DNA of 6,125 bases from Rhizorhabdus sp. (GTDB lineage Bacteria; Pseudomonadota; Alphaproteobacteria; Sphingomonadales; Sphingomonadaceae): contig SCUQ01000598.1 of NCBI GenBank assembly GCA_004297635.1, positions 1-6,125 on the forward strand, given 5' to 3'. Shown here piece after piece: positions 1-5,990 of the stretch (its first letter is position 1; each line of letters starts with the position of its first letter). The notes under the pieces were generated by a model. That model was given only the letters and a program-made list of their open reading frames with translations, did no database searches and was not told the DNA's origin. Position numbers and translations under genes: made by a program.

Positions 1-221
1 GTCCCCGAAATCTCATTTTCGTGGCGGATGACGAGGACATCGTCCTTCGTCATCACCAGATCGGGCTCGATATAGTCGGCGCCCTGCTCGATCGCGCGCT
101 TATAGGCGGCGAGCGTATGCTCGGGCCGCTCGCCCGAGGCGCCACGATGGGCGATGATGACGGGCCTGGCTGAAAGCGGCGTCGCCATCAGCACGGTCGC
201 GAGCAGGAGGAGCGCCCGCAC
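1..221 (-). CDS. Exported glycerophosphodiester phosphodiesterase, GlpQ-like (partial, N-terminal 73 residues)
   Basis: Enzymes of this family hydrolyse glycerophosphodiesters to glycerol-3-phosphate and an alcohol, in the periplasm when exported. Seen here: a hydrophobic signal peptide (residues 2-17, [16 protein letters not shown]) followed by the family's opening block. That block has the HRG motif with catalytic-type His25, PEHT at 33-36, metal-ligand-type Glu52 and Asp54 in [12 protein letters not shown], and His67 in the RHENE segment. The order and spacing match the start of GlpQ-type domains. I place the start at GTG (221-219), five bases after the grxD stop, because it gives a normal signal peptide. 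ATG at 188-186 would remove most of it. No strong ribosome binding site is visible, so translation may depend on coupling to grxD. The rest of the gene lies beyond the left edge, so its full length and later motifs cannot be judged. Confidence 0.88.
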   Translation of the reverse strand, partial: MRALLLLATVLMATPLSARPVIIAHRGASGERPEHTLAAYKRAIEQGADYIEPDLVMTKDDVLVIRHENEISG

Positions 222-226
222 CAGGC

Positions 227-556
227 TCAGGCGTGCGCAATGCCTTTTGCGTCGAGCAGCTCAAGCAACTCGCCTGCCTCGTACATCTCCATCATGATGT
301 CCGATCCGCCGACGAACTCTCCGCCGACATAGAGCTGCGGGATGGTCGGCCAGTCCGAAAACTCCTTGATACCCGCGCGGATGCCCGGGTCCTGCAGCAC
401 GTCGACGGTCGCATATTCGACGCCGAGATGGTCGAGGATGGCGATCGCCCGGCTGGAAAAGCCGCACTGCGGGAACAGCGGCGTGCCCTTCATGAACAGC
501 AGGACATCGGCGGAGCTGACCGCCGTCGCGATACGGGCCTGTGCGTCGTCGCTCAT
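227..556 (-). CDS. grxD: Monothiol glutaredoxin Grx4 family
   Basis: A 109-residue monothiol glutaredoxin, the usual length for a single-domain bacterial GrxD. These proteins bind a glutathione-ligated [2Fe-2S] cluster as homodimers, or as heterodimers with BolA proteins, and carry clusters to client enzymes in the cytoplasm. Seen: FMKGTP at 21-26, the CGFS active site at 31-34 (Cys31 is the sole active-site thiol), WPTIPQLYV with the cis-proline of the thioredoxin fold, and GGSDI for glutathione binding. The start is well supported by an AAGGAAG ribosome binding site (563-569) six bases before ATG. That site overlaps the bolA stop codon. The 11-base gap to bolA and the frequent bolA-grxD pairing in alphaproteobacteria support joint function. 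Confidence 0.97.
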   Translation of the reverse strand: MSDDAQARIATAVSSADVLLFMKGTPLFPQCGFSSRAIAILDHLGVEYATVDVLQDPGIRAGIKEFSDWPTIPQLYVGGEFVGGSDIMMEMYEAGELLELLDAKGIAHA

Positions 557-562
557 TGCAAT

Positions 563-569
563 CTTCCTT
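563..569 (-). promoter_or_regulatory. Ribosome binding site of grxD
   Basis: AAGGAAG on the minus strand lies six bases before the grxD ATG. It overlaps the TAA stop of bolA (568-570), so ribosomes ending bolA sit on the grxD initiation site. This favours coupled expression and fixes the grxD start. Confidence 0.8.
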
Positions 570-801
570 ATTCGGGCGTCGCGGTGGTGAGCTGGAGCGC
601 GTGGAGCACCCCGCCCATCCGGCCGCCCAACGCTTCATAGACACGCTGATGCTGGCGCACGCGGGGCAGTCCGCGAAAGCTCTCGCTCACCACCCGCGCG
701 GCATAATGATCGCCGTCGCCGGCGAGATCGGTGATCTCGACCAGCGCATCGGGCAGCGCCGCCTTGATCATCGCCTCGATCTCGTCCGCCGCCATCGGCA
801 T
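568..801 (-). CDS. BolA-family protein (short, IbaG-like)
   Basis: A 77-residue BolA-family protein. Such proteins partner monothiol glutaredoxins and bind a shared [2Fe-2S] cluster. Seen: the helix-turn-helix-like family block from about residue 42 to 70, containing FRGLPRVRQHQRVYEAL and ending in LHAL. His67 is the conserved C-terminal histidine. The loop GDGDHY carries His32, which suggests the His-type rather than the Cys-type loop of BolA proteins; this assignment is an inference. ATG at 801-799 is preceded by GGAAGG ten bases upstream, inside the end of the DUF1476 gene; ATG at 795-793 is an alternative. The gene lies 3 bases after the DUF1476 stop and 11 bases before grxD, so all three are very likely co-transcribed. 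The family call is firm, but which BolA subgroup it belongs to is not. Confidence 0.93.
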   Translation of the reverse strand: MPMAADEIEAMIKAALPDALVEITDLAGDGDHYAARVVSESFRGLPRVRQHQRVYEALGGRMGGVLHALQLTTATPE

Positions 802-804
802 CTT

Positions 805-1128
805 TTACTTGCCTTCCATCAGCTGGCGGCGCGCCTCGACCGTCTTGGCCTCCAGCGCCGAGCGGATGCGCCCGTCGTCGATGTCGACGCCGGCCGTGGT
901 CAGGTCGCCGAGCAGCTTGCGGATCACGTCCTCGTCGCCGGCTTCCTCGAAATCGGCCTGCACGACCGACTTGGCATAGCTGTCCGCCTCCGCGGCGGTC
1001 AGGTTCATCAGGCCCGCCGCCCACTGGCCGAGCAGCCGGTTGCGCCGCGCGGTGATGCGAAAGGCCATGTCCTGATCATGGGCGAATTTGCTCTCGAAAG
1101 CCTTTTCGCGATCGTCGAAAGTTGTCAT
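805..1128 (-). CDS. DUF1476 protein, F1Fo-ATP synthase zeta-type inhibitor
   Basis: A 107-residue, all-helical, charged protein matching the DUF1476 family throughout. Recognisable parts are the N-terminal MTTFDDREKAFESKFAHDQD, the ARRNRLLGQWAA segment at about 27-38, and the C-terminal EDVIRKLLGDL and IRSALEAK segments. In Paracoccus denitrificans the member of this family is the zeta subunit, which blocks ATP hydrolysis by F1 through its N-terminal helix. The same role is inferred here and was not tested; alphaproteobacterial homologues vary in inhibitory strength. The start at 1128 has a good ribosome binding site (AGGGGA, 1133-1138) four bases upstream. It is the first gene of the run continuing into bolA, grxD and the phosphodiesterase. 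No ATP-synthase genes lie in this window, so the functional link is in trans. Confidence 0.94.
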   Translation of the reverse strand: MTTFDDREKAFESKFAHDQDMAFRITARRNRLLGQWAAGLMNLTAAEADSYAKSVVQADFEEAGDEDVIRKLLGDLTTAGVDIDDGRIRSALEAKTVEARRQLMEGK

Positions 1129-1159
1129 TGCGTCCCCTGTCCGCGGATGGTTCGGAAAT

Positions 1160-1188
1160 CAGATAGGCATGGCCGCGGGCCGGCGCAA
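1160..1188 (-). promoter_or_regulatory. Candidate promoter of the DUF1476-bolA-grxD run
   Basis: On the minus strand TTGCGC (1183-1188) and TATCTG (1160-1165) are separated by exactly 17 bases. Each matches the sigma-70 consensus at three of six positions. Transcription would start near 1153, leaving a short leader that carries the AGGGGA binding site. The match is weak and the 85-base gap after leuD could also be crossed by read-through. Confidence 0.35.
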
Positions 1189-1213
1189 CCGCGCAGGCCG
1201 CATCGGCCGCAGT

Positions 1214-1795
1214 CTACAGCCACGGGCGCTCCGCGGCCATCTTCGCTTCGAAGCCGGAAATCAGCGCGCCCTGTGCCAGGGTCATGCCAACCTCGTCGAG
1301 CCCGTTGAGCAGGCAATGCTTGCGGAACGGGTCGATCTCGAAGGTGAAGCGATCCTGAAACGGCGTCGTCACCGTCTGGTGCTCCAGGTCGATGCTGATC
1401 GGGTCGGTCTTCGCCACCTCCAGCAGCCGGTCGACCGCCGCCTGCGGCAGCACCACGGTGAGGATGCCGTTCTTGAAGGCGTTGCCCGAGAAGATGTCGG
1501 AGAAGCTCGGCGCGATCACCGCGTCCAGCCCCAGATCGTTCAGCGCCCAGGCGGCATGTTCGCGGCTCGATCCACAGCCGAAATTATCGCCTGCGATCAG
1601 GATGTTGGCACCCTTATATTCGGGATCGTCGAAGATGTTGCCCGGCTGCGCGCGGATCGTTTCGAATGCGCCGCGGCCCAGTCCCTTGCGCGTGATCGTC
1701 TTCAGATAATGCGCCGGGATGATCACGTCGGTATCGATATTCTTGAGGCCCAGCGGGATCGCCCGCCCCTCGATCGCGCGGATCGGCTTCATCAT
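1214..1795 (-). CDS. leuD: 3-isopropylmalate dehydratase small subunit
   Basis: With LeuC this subunit isomerises 2-isopropylmalate to 3-isopropylmalate in leucine biosynthesis (cytoplasm). At 193 residues it has normal LeuD length. Seen: [14 protein letters not shown] at 19-32, the substrate-loop block [13 protein letters not shown] at 69-81, [15 protein letters not shown] at 98-112, and the C-terminal [16 protein letters not shown]. Two start codons stand in tandem (1795 and 1792). AAGGAG at 1800-1805 is four bases from the first but seven from the second, so the second may be the true start, which would give 192 residues. The first ATG overlaps the TGA of the upstream hydrolase gene as ATGA, which implies translational coupling. 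leuB does not follow; the next gene downstream is DUF1476. Confidence 0.97.
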   Translation of the reverse strand: MMKPIRAIEGRAIPLGLKNIDTDVIIPAHYLKTITRKGLGRGAFETIRAQPGNIFDDPEYKGANILIAGDNFGCGSSREHAAWALNDLGLDAVIAPSFSDIFSGNAFKNGILTVVLPQAAVDRLLEVAKTDPISIDLEHQTVTTPFQDRFTFEIDPFRKHCLLNGLDEVGMTLAQGALISGFEAKMAAERPWL

Positions 1796-2619
1796 TCGGC
1801 TCCTTGCGGAAAGGCGGGCAGCAGGGCCACGTCGCGCGGATCATGCTGGATGATCGCGACGGCCTTGAGCGACCCGGCAAGCTTGCGGAAACGGTCCATC
1901 GCGGCGAGCGAGTCGGCGCGATCGCTGTTGAACGGCGGCACCCCGCCGCTGTCCAGATTCTCATGGAAATGGGCGACGTCGCCCGACAGCAGCACCGCGC
2001 CGGTCTTCGGCAGGCGGACGAGCAGGCCATGATGTCCGGGGGTGTGGCCGGGCAGGCTGATCATCGTCACGCTGCCGTCGCCGAACAGGTCCTTGTCGCC
2101 CTCAACAGCCTCGACCTTGGCGCCCTCCCCCATCCACGGGGCAAGCGCCTTCGCCGCCGCCTCGTTCTTGCGAATGATCGCCAGGTCGCCCGCGCCGATC
2201 ACCAGCTTGGCCTTAGGGAAATCGGCGGCCTGGCCGATATGGTCGAAATGATGGTGGCTGATGCCGATCAGGCCGATCTGCTCCGGCTTCACCCCCAGCT
2301 GGGCGAGCTGCTCGACGATCGTCTTGCGCAAGGTCGGGCTCATCGGCTTCGCCGGGTCGTTGGGCTGGTCCTTCGCCGTCGCCGGCAGACCCGTGTCCCA
2401 GAGCATATAGGCCTTGCCGTCGCGGATCAGATAGCAGCTGGACGCCAGGTCACGCGTCTGGCCGGTATAGCTCTGCGTGTCGGAAAAGGCGTTCAGCTGA
2501 TTGACGTGGACGGTGCCGCAATCGAGCCGCCACAGCTGATCGACCGTGCCGGGCACGGGCGCGGCGCCCACCGCCGACGCCGCGAGCAGCCCTGCGATCG
2601 CCGCCGAGAACAGCCTCAT
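1792..2619 (-). CDS. Secreted metallo-beta-lactamase-fold hydrolase (possible N-acyl homoserine lactonase family)
   Basis: A 275-residue protein with a clear signal peptide (residues 1-19, [19 protein letters not shown]), so it is probably periplasmic. The metal-binding set of the fold is complete: H122-x-H124-x-D126-H127 in SHHHFDH, His192 in PGHTPGHH, Asp214 in LLSGD and His259 in QHDP, which would bind two metal ions. The general pattern, including the later VPPFNSDR segment, resembles proteins annotated as N-acyl homoserine lactonases, but substrates vary widely in this family and the substrate here is unknown. In AiiA a tyrosine three residues after the bridging Asp aids catalysis; here that position is His217. 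The ATG (2619-2617) overlaps the leuC TGA as ATGA, with GGAG (2628-2631) eight bases before it. A longer in-frame extension upstream lies antiphase inside leuC and is rejected, since it would bury the signal peptide. Confidence 0.93.
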   Translation of the reverse strand: MRLFSAAIAGLLAASAVGAAPVPGTVDQLWRLDCGTVHVNQLNAFSDTQSYTGQTRDLASSCYLIRDGKAYMLWDTGLPATAKDQPNDPAKPMSPTLRKTIVEQLAQLGVKPEQIGLIGISHHHFDHIGQAADFPKAKLVIGAGDLAIIRKNEAAAKALAPWMGEGAKVEAVEGDKDLFGDGSVTMISLPGHTPGHHGLLVRLPKTGAVLLSGDVAHFHENLDSGGVPPFNSDRADSLAAMDRFRKLAGSLKAVAIIQHDPRDVALLPAFPQGAE

Positions 2620-4055
2620 CCGACCGGCTCCAGCGTGCGGACGTCGACGAGATGCCCCGTCACCGCCGCCGCCGCCGCCATCGCGGGCGAGACGAGGTGG
2701 GTGCGCGAGCCCGGCCCCTGCCGGCCGACGAAATTGCGGTTGGAGGTGGAGGCGCAGCGCTCGCCCGCCGGCACCTTGTCGGGGTTCATCGCCAGGCACA
2801 TTGAGCAGCCCGGCTCGCGCCATTCGAAGCCGGCGTCGATGAAGATGCGGTCGAGCCCCTCGGCCTCGGCCTGCCGCTTGACCAGGCCCGATCCGGGCAC
2901 GATCAGCGCCTGGCGGACGTTCGGCGCCACCTTGCGGCCCCTCGCCACATCGGCGGCGGCGCGCAGATCCTCGATCCGGCTGTTGGTGCAGCTGCCGATG
3001 AAGACATGCTCCACCGGCACATCCTCCATCCGGGTGCCCGGCGTCAGCCCCATATAGTCGAGCGACTTCTGCGCGGCGACCTGCTTGGACGGGTCGGCGA
3101 AGCTCGCCGGATCGGGCACCACGCCGGTGATCGGCACGACGTCCTCGGGGCTGGTGCCCCAGGTCAGGCACGGCGCGATATCGGCCGCGTCGATCAGCAC
3201 CACCTTGTCATAGCGCGCGCCGGCATCGGTCGGCAGCGTCTTCCACCAGGCCAGCGCCTGCTCCCACGCCTCGCCGGTCGGCGCCATCGGCCGGCCCTGC
3301 ACATAGGCGAAGGTCTTCTCGTCGGGCGCGATCAGGCCGGCGCGGGCGCCCGCCTCGATCGACATGTTGGAGACGGTCAGCCGCCCCTCGATCGACATCT
3401 CGCGGAAGACATTGCCGGTATATTCGATGACATAGCCGGTGCCGCCCGCCGCGCCGATCACGCCGATGACGTGCAGGATGACGTCCTTGGGGGTGACGCC
3501 CGGGCCGAGCGGCCCTTCGACCCGGATCTCCATCGTCTTCGACGGGGAGAGCAGCAGGGTCTGCGTCGCCATCACATGCTCGATCTCGGACGTGCCGATG
3601 CCGAAGGCCAGCGCGCCCAGCCCGCCATGGCAGGCGGTGTGGCTGTCGCCGCAGACGATCGTCGTACCGGGCAGCGAGAAGCCCTGTTCCGGCCCCACCA
3701 CATGGACGATGCCCTGCTCCGCCGCGACCGCGTCGATATAGGGCACGCCGAAATCGGCGACGTTCTTCTCCAGCGTCGCGAGCTGCCCCGCCGACTCGAC
3801 ATCGGCGATCGGCAGGCGCTGGCCGGCGGCGTCGACCCGCGCGGTGGTCGGCAGATTATGGTCGGGCACCGCCAGCGTCAGGTCGGGTCGTCTGAGCGTG
3901 CGGCCCGCGAGGCGCAGCGCCTCGAACGCCTGCGGGCTCGTGACCTCGTGGACGAGGTGGCGGTCGATATAGATCAGGCAGGTGCCGTCGTCGCGGCGCT
4001 CGACGACATGCGCGTCCCAGATCTTCTCGTAGAGGGTGCGGGGTTTGGCGGTCAT
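2616..4055 (-). CDS. leuC: 3-isopropylmalate dehydratase large subunit
   Basis: The 479-residue aconitase-fold subunit of isopropylmalate isomerase. It holds the [4Fe-4S] cluster that activates substrate in the second step of leucine biosynthesis. Seen: [12 protein letters not shown] at 7-18, [34 protein letters not shown] at 134-154, and the three cluster cysteines Cys356 (GSCTNSR), Cys417 and Cys420 (PGCSMC). The tail [19 protein letters not shown] is also typical. I chose ATG 4055 because the family normally begins M-(x)-KPRTLYEK. The open frame extends to 4163, but those 36 extra residues are not family-like. No ribosome binding site precedes ATG 4055. The gene ends in an ATGA overlap with the secreted hydrolase. 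It is intact and of normal length. Confidence 0.97.
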   Translation of the reverse strand: MTAKPRTLYEKIWDAHVVERRDDGTCLIYIDRHLVHEVTSPQAFEALRLAGRTLRRPDLTLAVPDHNLPTTARVDAAGQRLPIADVESAGQLATLEKNVADFGVPYIDAVAAEQGIVHVVGPEQGFSLPGTTIVCGDSHTACHGGLGALAFGIGTSEIEHVMATQTLLLSPSKTMEIRVEGPLGPGVTPKDVILHVIGVIGAAGGTGYVIEYTGNVFREMSIEGRLTVSNMSIEAGARAGLIAPDEKTFAYVQGRPMAPTGEAWEQALAWWKTLPTDAGARYDKVVLIDAADIAPCLTWGTSPEDVVPITGVVPDPASFADPSKQVAAQKSLDYMGLTPGTRMEDVPVEHVFIGSCTNSRIEDLRAAADVARGRKVAPNVRQALIVPGSGLVKRQAEAEGLDRIFIDAGFEWREPGCSMCLAMNPDKVPAGERCASTSNRNFVGRQGPGSRTHLVSPAMAAAAAVTGHLVDVRTLEPVG

Positions 4056-4062
4056 GGCCGCC

Positions 4063-4090
4063 GATCTAGCCATCGCGCCGCCAATGTCAA
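4063..4090 (-). promoter_or_regulatory. Candidate leuC promoter giving a near-leaderless mRNA
   Basis: On the minus strand a perfect -35 TTGACA (4085-4090) is followed after 16 bases by TAGATC (4063-4068), which matches the -10 consensus at three positions. Only seven bases then separate the -10 from the leuC ATG, so transcription would begin at or very near the start codon. This fits the absence of a ribosome binding site. The weak -10 keeps confidence moderate. Confidence 0.4.
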
Positions 4091-4166
4091 AGGAGAGTGG
4101 CGATGTGGCACCCAAGCTGGGCTTTGGCCGCCCTCCGACGCGGCCGGCAGCGCGCAGGAACATCGT

Positions 4167-4184
4167 TACGCAAACGTTAGCGTA
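4167..4184. promoter_or_regulatory. LacI-family-like operator (18-bp near-perfect palindrome)
   Basis: TACGCAAACGTTAGCGTA is self-complementary except for one base pair (4172 with 4179), that is 16 of 18 positions. It is centred on AACGTT with the central CpG typical of LacI-family operators. Its inner 16 bases (4168-4183) differ at one position from the symmetric PurR-type site ACGCAAACGTTTGCGT, as I recall it. It lies 29 bases before the response-regulator ATG and 111 bases before leuC. No LacI-family gene is present in this window, so the cognate protein is unknown. Confidence 0.5.
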
Positions 4185-4195
4185 GCAATTGCTAC
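4182..4195. repeat. Perfect 14-bp palindrome GTAGCAATTGCTAC
   Basis: A perfect inverted repeat with no spacer, ending 18 bases before the response-regulator start and sharing its first three bases with the LacI-like palindrome. It is AT-richer than the surroundings. It could be a second operator or overlap the promoter of the response regulator. It has no T-tract, so a terminator role is unlikely. Confidence 0.5.
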
Positions 4196-4213
4196 ACGCC
4201 CGGTCCCACCATT

Positions 4214-4660
4214 ATGGAGCAAATGACGCACGATCTTGGGGGACCGGTGAAGACGATCGAGTGGCCCGAAGCTCATGGCACATCGCCATCCATCCTCGTC
4301 GTGGAGGATGAGGATGATGTCCGCCAGTCCGCCCTCTTGGTCCTCAACCAGCTTGGCTACCGCGCCTTCGAGGCCCGCGACAGCGCGGAGGCGCTGCGCC
4401 TCCTCGACGAGCGGCAGGATATCGATCTGCTGCTCACCGATGTGCGCATGCCCGGCGACATGGACGGGGTCGAGCTGGCCTTCACCGTGCACAGCCGCTG
4501 GCCGCGCATCGAGATCATCGTCGTGTCGGGCGTCCTCGATCTGAAGGGCTCGCGCCTTCCCTGCGGCGCCAGCTTCCTGGCCAAGCCCTATGGATTCCCC
4601 GAACTCCGGACGATGATCGACCGGCAGCTCGCCCGCAGTCCTCGGCGCCAGGCGCGCTGA
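4214..4660 (+). CDS. Single-domain (CheY-like) response regulator
   Basis: A 148-residue protein consisting of one receiver domain and no output domain. Receiver domains are phosphorylated on an aspartate by a partner histidine kinase. Seen: ILVVEDEDD at 27-35 with acidic pair Glu31/Asp32, the phosphoacceptor Asp76 in LLLTDVRMPG, Ser105 in VVSG at the switch Thr/Ser position, and Lys124 in FLAKPYGFPEL. All residues needed for phosphotransfer are present. The first 25 residues are an extension before the domain. The start is uncertain: ATG 4214 has no ribosome binding site, ATG 4223 has GGAG only three bases away, and GTG 4247 follows GGGGGA. No kinase is nearby, so it is an orphan regulator; its partner and output are unknown. 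The gene may be governed by the palindromes just upstream. It converges on the serine hydrolase gene. Confidence 0.92.
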   Translation: MEQMTHDLGGPVKTIEWPEAHGTSPSILVVEDEDDVRQSALLVLNQLGYRAFEARDSAEALRLLDERQDIDLLLTDVRMPGDMDGVELAFTVHSRWPRIEIIVVSGVLDLKGSRLPCGASFLAKPYGFPELRTMIDRQLARSPRRQAR

Positions 4661-4669
4661 TCGGCCGCC

Positions 4670-4690
4670 GGGCGCGGGCGCCCTATTTCT
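4670..4690 (+). terminator. Weak candidate terminator after the response regulator
   Basis: A five-base-pair GC stem (GGGCG 4670-4674 with CGCCC 4679-4683, four-base loop) is followed by TATTTCT on the plus strand. It lies between the two convergent genes and touches the stop codon of the opposite gene. The stem is short and the T-run is broken, so it may be inefficient. Confidence 0.35.
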
Positions 4691-5990
4691 CCAGCTCCAG
4701 CCAGTCCTTGAACGGCAGGTTGTAGAGCATGTCGAACACCTCCAGCTGCATGCCGGTCGGCTCGACCGCCTGGGAGTTCCACAGCATCCCCACCCCGGCC
4801 TTCAGCAGCGGATCGAACAGGATCAGCGATCGATAGCCGTCCACCGCGCCGCGATGGCCGATCACTTGGCGGCCCTGATAATGCCAGATGCGCCAGCCCA
4901 GCCCATAGGATGCCTCCTTCAGCGACTGGTCCAGCTCGCGCTGGCGGTGGATCGAGAAGGTGCGGATGCGCGGGCTGTGGATTTCGCGCAGCAGCCGCTT
5001 GGACAGCACCAGCGGCGCCTGCCCCATCTGCGCGCGCATCCACAGGCCCAGATCGATGATCGAGCTGTTGACCCCGCCCGCCGCCGGCGTCCGGTAATAG
5101 GCGTCGGCCACCTCCAGCTCGCGCCGGCCGCTGTGCGGCCGCGCCCAGTTGGGGGAGGACATCAGCCCCTCGCGCGTCGTCGTCGCCGATTGCATGCCCA
5201 GCGGGCCGAACAGCTCCTGCCGGGTCAGCGCGGCATAGCTGGCATGGCCGGCATGCTCGGCCGCCTCGCTCGCCGCGTCATAGGCGATGTTCTGATAGCT
5301 GTAGCATTTGCCCGGCGGGCACAGCAGCGGGATCTGGTTCAGCCGGCCGCGTATCTCCTTGGGGTCGCGGCCGTCCTCCAGGTCCTGGTCATAGGCATTC
5401 TTCCATATGCCCAGGCTCTGCGACAGCAGGTTGTCGATCGTCGCGACATTCTGCGCGTCCTCCGGCAGTTTCAGCGACGGCGCCCAGCGCGACACCGGGT
5501 CGTGCAGCGACAGCTTCTTCTCCTCGGCCATCTTGGCGAGCAGCGTCGCCGCCACCCCCTTGGATACCGATGCCCAGCGGAACACCGTATGCGCGTCGAC
5601 CGGCTGTCCCGCCTCGCCGTCGGTGGTGACGCCATAGCCCTTGGCGAAGCTGATCTGGCCATTCTCGATCGTCACGATCGCGACCCCGACCACCGATCGC
5701 TCGGCCGCCAGCTGACGCATCCGCCGGTCGAGCCGGGCATAGTCGATCCGCAGCGGCCCCGATTTGCTGATCCCGATCCGGCTGAGGTCGACCGACAGCC
5801 GCTCGGCGCCCGGCTTCGGCGCCTCCTGCACGCGGCGGAGATAGAGGCCGCCCGCCGCCACGAAGGCGATCAGCACCGCGACGATCACCACCGCGGCGAC
5901 GACCAGGCCGCGCTCGATCTGGATCACCGTGGGCACCGGCTTTTCGCTCGGCGCGGTCACATCGTCGGTCTTGTCGTCGGGAAGCTTCAC
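4683..5990 (-). CDS. Membrane-anchored serine hydrolase, beta-lactamase/class C PBP-like family
   Basis: A 435-residue protein with a short charged cytoplasmic N-terminus, one transmembrane segment (about 28-49, LVVAAVVIVAVLIAFVAAGGL) and a large periplasmic domain. The three active-site boxes of the family are present: S141-V-S-K144 (SxxK, nucleophile Ser141), Y232-Q-N234 (YxN), and H379-R-G381 in place of KTG. HxG at the third box is common in esterase, peptidase and lipid-hydrolase members of Pfam Beta-lactamase (PF00144), so this is probably not an antibiotic-resistance enzyme; its substrate is unknown. Cys224 and Cys229 (CPPGKC), just before YxN, could form a disulfide. The start is GTG at 5990, because an in-frame TGA stands two codons upstream. 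No ribosome binding site is evident. It is a single gene, convergent with the response regulator. Confidence 0.9.
   Translation of the reverse strand: MKLPDDKTDDVTAPSEKPVPTVIQIERGLVVAAVVIVAVLIAFVAAGGLYLRRVQEAPKPGAERLSVDLSRIGISKSGPLRIDYARLDRRMRQLAAERSVVGVAIVTIENGQISFAKGYGVTTDGEAGQPVDAHTVFRWASVSKGVAATLLAKMAEEKKLSLHDPVSRWAPSLKLPEDAQNVATIDNLLSQSLGIWKNAYDQDLEDGRDPKEIRGRLNQIPLLCPPGKCYSYQNIAYDAASEAAEHAGHASYAALTRQELFGPLGMQSATTTREGLMSSPNWARPHSGRRELEVADAYYRTPAAGGVNSSIIDLGLWMRAQMGQAPLVLSKRLLREIHSPRIRTFSIHRQRELDQSLKEASYGLGWRIWHYQGRQVIGHRGAVDGYRSLILFDPLLKAGVGMLWNSQAVEPTGMQLEVFDMLYNLPFKDWLELEK

Noticed and set aside
2655..2680. GCC triplet run near the leuC 3' end as a microsatellite or phase-variable repeat
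   Set aside because: It encodes the alanine run normally found in the LeuC C-terminal SPAM-alanine segment, and is short and in frame.
1804..3057. 417-codon open frame on the plus strand opposite the hydrolase and leuC
   Set aside because: Arginine-rich, low-complexity translation with no family motif; it is an antisense shadow of strongly supported genes in GC-rich DNA.
2620..3171. Long N-terminal extension of the metallo-hydrolase frame inside leuC
   Set aside because: The extension lacks any domain and would place a perfect signal peptide in the middle of the protein; the ATG overlapping the leuC stop is the natural start.
4056..4163. 36-residue upstream extension of LeuC
   Set aside because: Not family-like, overlaps the promoter candidate, and the LeuC N-terminus is clearly recognised from ATG 4055.
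4157..4178. GGAAC followed by CGTT, resembling an EcfG general-stress promoter before the response regulator
   Set aside because: The spacing to CGTT is 13 bases (or 2 to the earlier CGTT), whereas EcfG promoters use about 16-17, and the CGTT is part of the LacI-like palindrome.
3006..4226. 406-codon open frame on the plus strand opposite leuC
   Set aside because: Shadow of leuC with an R/D/H/A-rich translation; it runs across the leuC start and the intergenic region without its own features.
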